Positions 61,119 through 61,870 of a stretch of 61,870 nt of DNA are shown piece after piece. Both the position numbers and the translations under genes were made by a program. Position 1 is the stretch's first letter; every line of letters begins with the position of its first letter. The stretch lies in contig NZ_KB905271.1 of assembly GCF_000378745.1 (NCBI RefSeq), forward strand, positions 1 to 61,870, read 5' to 3'. Below the pieces are notes generated by a model. The model had not been told where the DNA came from and searched no databases. It saw only the letters and a program-made list of their open reading frames with translations. Source of the stretch: Prevotella amnii DSM 23384 = JCM 14753. Lineage in GTDB: Bacteria > Bacteroidota > Bacteroidia > Bacteroidales > Bacteroidaceae.

Positions 61119-61406
61119 ATGGGATATTTTATCATTACCGACAAACAATGGGCGATGCTTAGGGACGAAATCCTCACTCTTGCCCAAACCTGCCACAAGG
61201 CATTTGGAGAACCGAGCAGACACACCGATTGGCTGCACAACGGTGATGTGTGTAGGCAGCTTAATATCAGCAAGCGCACCTTGCAGCATTATCGTGATAC
61301 GGGCGTGCTGCCGTTTACACAAATCGGGCACAAGTGCTATTATAAGCGTGAGGACGTGGAGCGATTGTTACAGACAAAATCAGAGAAAACCAAGAACAAC
61401 AAATAG
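61119..61406 (+). CDS. Helix-turn-helix (excisionase-like) protein 1
   Basis: 95 residues. A MerR/excisionase-type HTH fills the C-terminal two thirds: W-L-H-N-G-D-V-C-R-Q-L-N-I-S-K-R-T-L-Q-H-Y-R (about 38-59) and the wing I-G-H-K-C-Y-Y-K-R-E-D-V (about 67-78). Such small proteins regulate excision or transfer in Bacteroidetes elements. It has a good promoter and is followed after 15 bases by a paralogue. Confidence 0.87.
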   Translation: MGYFIITDKQWAMLRDEILTLAQTCHKAFGEPSRHTDWLHNGDVCRQLNISKRTLQHYRDTGVLPFTQIGHKCYYKREDVERLLQTKSEKTKNNK

Positions 61407-61421
61407 ACAAACAATGAAAAG

Positions 61422-61700
61422 ATGGAAACAATTAGAGATTTGAACATGGACACGGACGATATGCAGGTGGTGCTGTCCGCTATCCACAGTGTGAACAGGA
61501 GAATCAGGGAAGTGTCACAGACACACAAGCCGCTCTTTGGTGGTGAGCACTTCCTCACAGGCAAGGAAGTGTGCGAAAGGCTGTATATCAGCCCTCGCAC
61601 CTTGCAGGATTATAGGGACAGAAAGATTATACCCTATACACAGTTTGCAGGGAAGATACTTTATAAGGAATCAGACTTGGAGAGGCTTTTAGATAATTAG
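61422..61700 (+). CDS. Helix-turn-helix (excisionase-like) protein 2
   Basis: 92 residues, similar to its upstream neighbour in the C-terminal HTH: F-L-T-G-K-E-V-C-E-R-L-Y-I-S-P-R-T-L-Q-D-Y-R (about 44-65) and wing K-I-L-Y-K-E-S-D-L-E-R-L-L. The two genes arose by duplication and are co-transcribed. A tyrosine integrase, expected near such genes, is not in the window; the region to the right is taken by a transposase start. Confidence 0.87.
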   Translation: METIRDLNMDTDDMQVVLSAIHSVNRRIREVSQTHKPLFGGEHFLTGKEVCERLYISPRTLQDYRDRKIIPYTQFAGKILYKESDLERLLDN

Positions 61701-61756
61701 TCCACCCTTAAAAGCCTAATATTCATCTGATTCATAGTATATTATGCTATAAATTA

Positions 61757-61788
61757 TTTGCAAATATCTGCAAGTTTTTGTACCTTTA
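61757..61788 (+). promoter_or_regulatory. Promoter of the right-edge transposase
   Basis: TTTG (61757-61760), 20 bases, TACCTTTA (61781-61788). A perfect 13-bp inverted repeat, AAATATCTGCAAG (61762-61774) and CTTGCAGATATTT (61799-61811), covers the spacer and the bases just before the ATG, so a repressor or the transposase itself could bind there. Confidence 0.6.
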
Positions 61789-61811
61789 CATTATAATTCT
61801 TGCAGATATTT

Positions 61812-61870
61812 ATGCTTAAACGTACATCCAAACAGCTCTCTATGTTCTCTTCTTTAGAGGACATGCTTAG
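61812..61870 (+). CDS. N-terminus of a probable IS5/IS1182-like transposase (cut by window end)
   Basis: ATG at 61812, open to the edge: MLKRTSKQLSMFSSLEDML. The M-F-S-S-L-E-D-M-L wording resembles the start of IS5/IS1182-type transposases of Bacteroidetes. Only 19 residues are visible, so family is tentative. The IS probably interrupts or borders the mobilisable element. Confidence 0.5.
   Translation, partial: MLKRTSKQLSMFSSLEDML

Noticed and set aside
1..61870. tRNA or rRNA genes
   Set aside because: I looked for T-loop (GGTTCGA) and rRNA-like stretches and found none outside coding genes; a tRNA scan would settle it.

Overview
The window looks like a chromosomal segment of a Bacteroidales bacterium, most probably Prevotella or a close relative. 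The evidence is the repeated Bacteroidetes promoter type (TTTG, 19-20 bp, TAnnTTTG), a NigD-family lipoprotein, a DUF3822 gene beside rsmD, a galM/MFS/galK locus, a 10-gene complex I operon without nuoEFG, an SDR-type threonine dehydrogenase paired with kbl, and a mobilisable element of Bacteroidetes type. The genus is an inference; no rRNA or tRNA gene was seen.

Layout. 1-248 is the 3' end of an ISL3-type transposase. 0.4-8.7 kb holds alaS, a MerR regulator, rsmD/DUF3822, a cidA/lrgB-like pair, a NUC1 nuclease lipoprotein and a RecD-like helicase. 9-17 kb holds dnaG-cls, a dolichyl-phosphate-mannose-synthase-like transferase and mfd. 17-22 kb has tdh and kbl, which form one threonine pathway but are separated by a sugar-nucleotide dehydrogenase, a glycosyltransferase and apparent gene debris. 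22-28 kb has a NigD protein, the PASTA-rluD-ddl operon, rpmH (too short for a long-ORF scan), efp and a second glycosyltransferase. 28-31 kb carries an unusual cysteine-heptad secreted protein and a barrel-less MG2/TonB-plug protein. 31-35 kb is the galactose locus. 35.4-35.7 kb carries a strong candidate for a structured small RNA. 36-45 kb has an SDR, a lipoprotein with a long charged stalk, a secreted protein, pyruvate:ferredoxin oxidoreductase, an AAA/DUF4143 ATPase, an ATP-grasp-like protein and a 47-residue membrane protein. 45-55.6 kb is nuoA-N. 55.9-61.7 kb is a mobilisable element (relaxase, MobC, DUF3408, primase, VapE-type ATPase, two HTH proteins, candidate oriT), followed by the start of another transposase at the right edge.

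Functionally the segment joins central metabolism (pyruvate oxidation giving reduced ferredoxin, and a complex I core lacking the NADH-input module), galactose use, threonine breakdown, replication/repair/translation housekeeping and envelope functions. The mobile element lies just upstream of the nuo operon.

The most unusual structure is in the intergenic DNA. At least four places carry arrays with an exact or near-exact 22-bp period (27997-28106, 33834-33987, 38314-38401, 44668-44755; a weaker one at 35217-35326). They fall into two core-sequence families, with individual units in both orientations, and three of them sit in the gap between converging genes. Together with the small RNA candidate at 35.4-35.6 kb and the Cys-heptad protein at 28.2 kb, these are the best candidates for something undescribed.
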